The notes under the pieces were generated by a model. The model made no database searches. It was given only the letters and a program-made list of their open reading frames with translations, and was not told the origin of the DNA. A DNA stretch of 5,903 nt from an uncultured bacterium (GTDB taxonomy: Bacteria; Patescibacteriota; Minisyncoccia; Moranbacterales; GWC2-37-73): the NCBI GenBank assembly GCA_903866285.1, contig CAIPMZ010000145.1, positions 1 to 5,903 of the forward strand. Reading direction: 5' to 3'. Made by a program: the position numbers and the translations under genes. Of this stretch, positions 5,385-5,903 are shown one piece after another. The first letter of the stretch is position 1. Each line of letters opens with the position of its first letter.

Positions 5385-5436
5385 CAAATCTACAAATTAG
5401 CTACCTTGCCTACCGGCAGGCAGGCAAATCTACAAA
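5385..5436. repeat. 12-bp direct repeats flanking a palindromic element
   Basis: CAAATCTACAAA occurs at 5385-5396 and again at 5425-5436. Between the copies lies the GC-rich palindromic stretch TTGCCT...AGGCAA (5406-5427), with the inner core CCTACCGGCAGG. This resembles a short insertion bounded by a duplicated target, although the direct repeat is itself word-like. From memory, the TACCGGCAGGCAGG motif recurs in intergenic regions of many CPR genomes. Confidence 0.6.
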
Positions 5437-5613
5437 ATAAAAACTTGCATCCTGCATTCCCCTCCGCACATTGCGCAGTGCGTAGGTAAAAGACGAACGA
5501 TGAGCGTTAAAAAATTTTAAAACGCAGTGAGGTCAGCAGACCGAACGGAGTGGAAATTTTAGCGAAGAGCGAAGTCTTTGCCCCAGCAACAAGCACGTGC
5601 GGGATTTCTTTTG

Positions 5614-5639
5614 TAACTTTTCTATTAAAAGAAAAGTTA
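5614..5639. other. Perfect 10-bp stem-loop
   Basis: TAACTTTTCT and AGAAAAGTTA pair completely around the 6-base loop ATTAAA. It lies 60-85 nt downstream of the right-edge gene on its strand. Neither side is followed by a clean T-run, so it is not a standard intrinsic terminator. It may be part of a dispersed repeat. Confidence 0.5.
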
Positions 5640-5655
5640 ACCCTTGTAATTCTGG

Positions 5656-5684
5656 ATTGCTTCGGATGATTACATCCTCGCAAT
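5656..5684. repeat. Interrupted palindrome of the TTGCGAGGA/CGAAGCAA type
   Basis: ATTGC pairs with GCAAT and GGATG with CATCC, separated by a small internal loop and closed by a 4-base loop. On the minus strand it reads TTGCGAGGATG ... CGAAGCAATCC. It resembles, from memory, a palindromic intergenic repeat family found in many groundwater-type draft genomes. It starts 15 bases after the right-edge gene's stop, but the T-run precedes the stem on that strand, so it is not a normal terminator. Confidence 0.5.
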
Positions 5685-5698
5685 AAAAAATAAAAAAA

Positions 5699-5903
5699 CT
5701 ATTCCTCTAATCTTAACTCCTCCTCACTCTTATTATCCTCCAATCTAAACGCAGGATAAACTCCAACTAAAACCATTCCAGCTACCAAAATAAAAATATA
5801 CTTCATCGGCGCGATAACCAGAAGCATTGCTGAGAGTCCCGTAGCGAGTAGATAAGCTACCGCCCGCGTGGTACGGAAAAAACTGATTAAATCAACATCG
5901 CGG
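5699..5903 (-). CDS. C-terminal end of a membrane protein, possibly an MFS transporter
   Basis: An open frame enters from the right edge and ends at TAG (5701-5699), giving the last 67 residues. Visible are an RDVDLISFFRTTR start, two hydrophobic segments (about 14-30 and 32-50), and an acidic cytoplasmic-type tail rich in Glu (YPAFRLEDN, then several Glu). Two closing helices followed by a short LED-type acidic tail fit the last helices of a major facilitator transporter. The FRTTRAVAY segment before the first helix also fits, but this rests on general resemblance and no diagnostic motif is present. The N-terminal part is outside the window. The next gene on the strand, scpA, starts 321 bp downstream, so cotranscription is doubtful. 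Confidence 0.7.
   Translation of the reverse strand, partial: RDVDLISFFRTTRAVAYLLATGLSAMLLVIAPMKYIFILVAGMVLVGVYPAFRLEDNKSEEELRLEE

Larger units (their letters stand above)
5378..5698. other. Non-coding spacer of about 320 bp built from short repeats and palindromes
   Basis: No credible gene is visible on either strand. From left to right it holds: a 12-bp direct repeat around a palindrome (5385-5436); a GCATCCTGCATTC word (about 5447-5459); a stem CGCAC/GTGCG (5465-5482); a palindrome-like GCGTT/AACGC pair around an A/T core (5504-5525); a small GGTC/GACC stem (5531-5542); a tandem AGCGAAG pair (5561-5574); a 10-bp stem-loop (5614-5639); and an interrupted palindrome (5656-5684). An A-rich run follows before the next gene ends. 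Base composition changes sharply from AT-rich to mixed, which suggests a mosaic of dispersed elements. Confidence 0.6.

Noticed and set aside
5410..5457. Minus-strand mini-frame of 15 codons after a GGAGGGG sequence
   Set aside because: The Shine-Dalgarno match is attractive, but the spacing is only 3 bases from GGAGG, and the frame is built from word repeats and ends within the palindrome. No sign of a conserved leader peptide.
5295..5489. Plus-strand open frame of 64 codons
   Set aside because: It begins antisense to scpA and continues through the repeat spacer; its LPTGRQA segment is a translation of the palindromic repeat.
5378..5698. CRISPR array, tRNA or riboswitch in the large spacer
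   Set aside because: The repeats are too short and irregular for CRISPR. No cloverleaf with a TTCGA-type T-loop, and no riboswitch core I recognise, could be found on either strand.

Overview
The window looks like a chromosomal segment of an uncultured, small-genome bacterium, most likely of the Candidate Phyla Radiation (Patescibacteria, Parcubacteria-like). This placement is inferred from the AT-rich sequence, the compact Pgk (about 348 residues against the usual 390 or so), the near absence of Shine-Dalgarno sequences, and intergenic gaps filled with short word repeats and palindromes. TAA, TAG and TGA are all used as stops (mraY ends in TGA), so the code appears to be the standard bacterial one, not the UGA-recoded Gracilibacteria/Absconditabacteria code. 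No taxonomic search was possible.

All supported genes are on the minus strand, so transcription runs from right to left. From the right edge these are: the C-terminal end of a membrane protein, possibly an MFS transporter (5699-5903); a repeat-rich non-coding spacer of about 320 bp; scpA (4658-5377), scpB (4078-4629) and a D-alanyl-D-alanine carboxypeptidase (3015-4052), only 25-28 bp apart and probably one operon; mraY (1802-2902); pgk (607-1653); and a membrane protein of unknown function that runs off the left edge (1-455) and has its own good promoter.

Together the core genes cover chromosome organisation (ScpA and ScpB bind Smc), peptidoglycan synthesis and trimming (MraY makes lipid I; the carboxypeptidase removes the terminal D-Ala of stem peptides) and lower glycolysis (Pgk). 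The order scpA, scpB, D,D-carboxypeptidase recalls the neighbourhood known from Firmicutes such as Bacillus subtilis.

No new enzyme system, CRISPR array, mobile element or RNA gene was found. The most unusual feature is the non-coding DNA. The starts of scpA, scpB, mraY and pgk are each preceded by short tandem words (period 8 or 7) in place of a ribosome binding site. One octamer family, AAAGTNNT, occurs at two different junctions, in both orientations at one of them. The two largest spacers also hold GC-rich palindromes resembling dispersed repeats of CPR genomes. Pgk also carries conservative changes at two normally invariant active-site positions.
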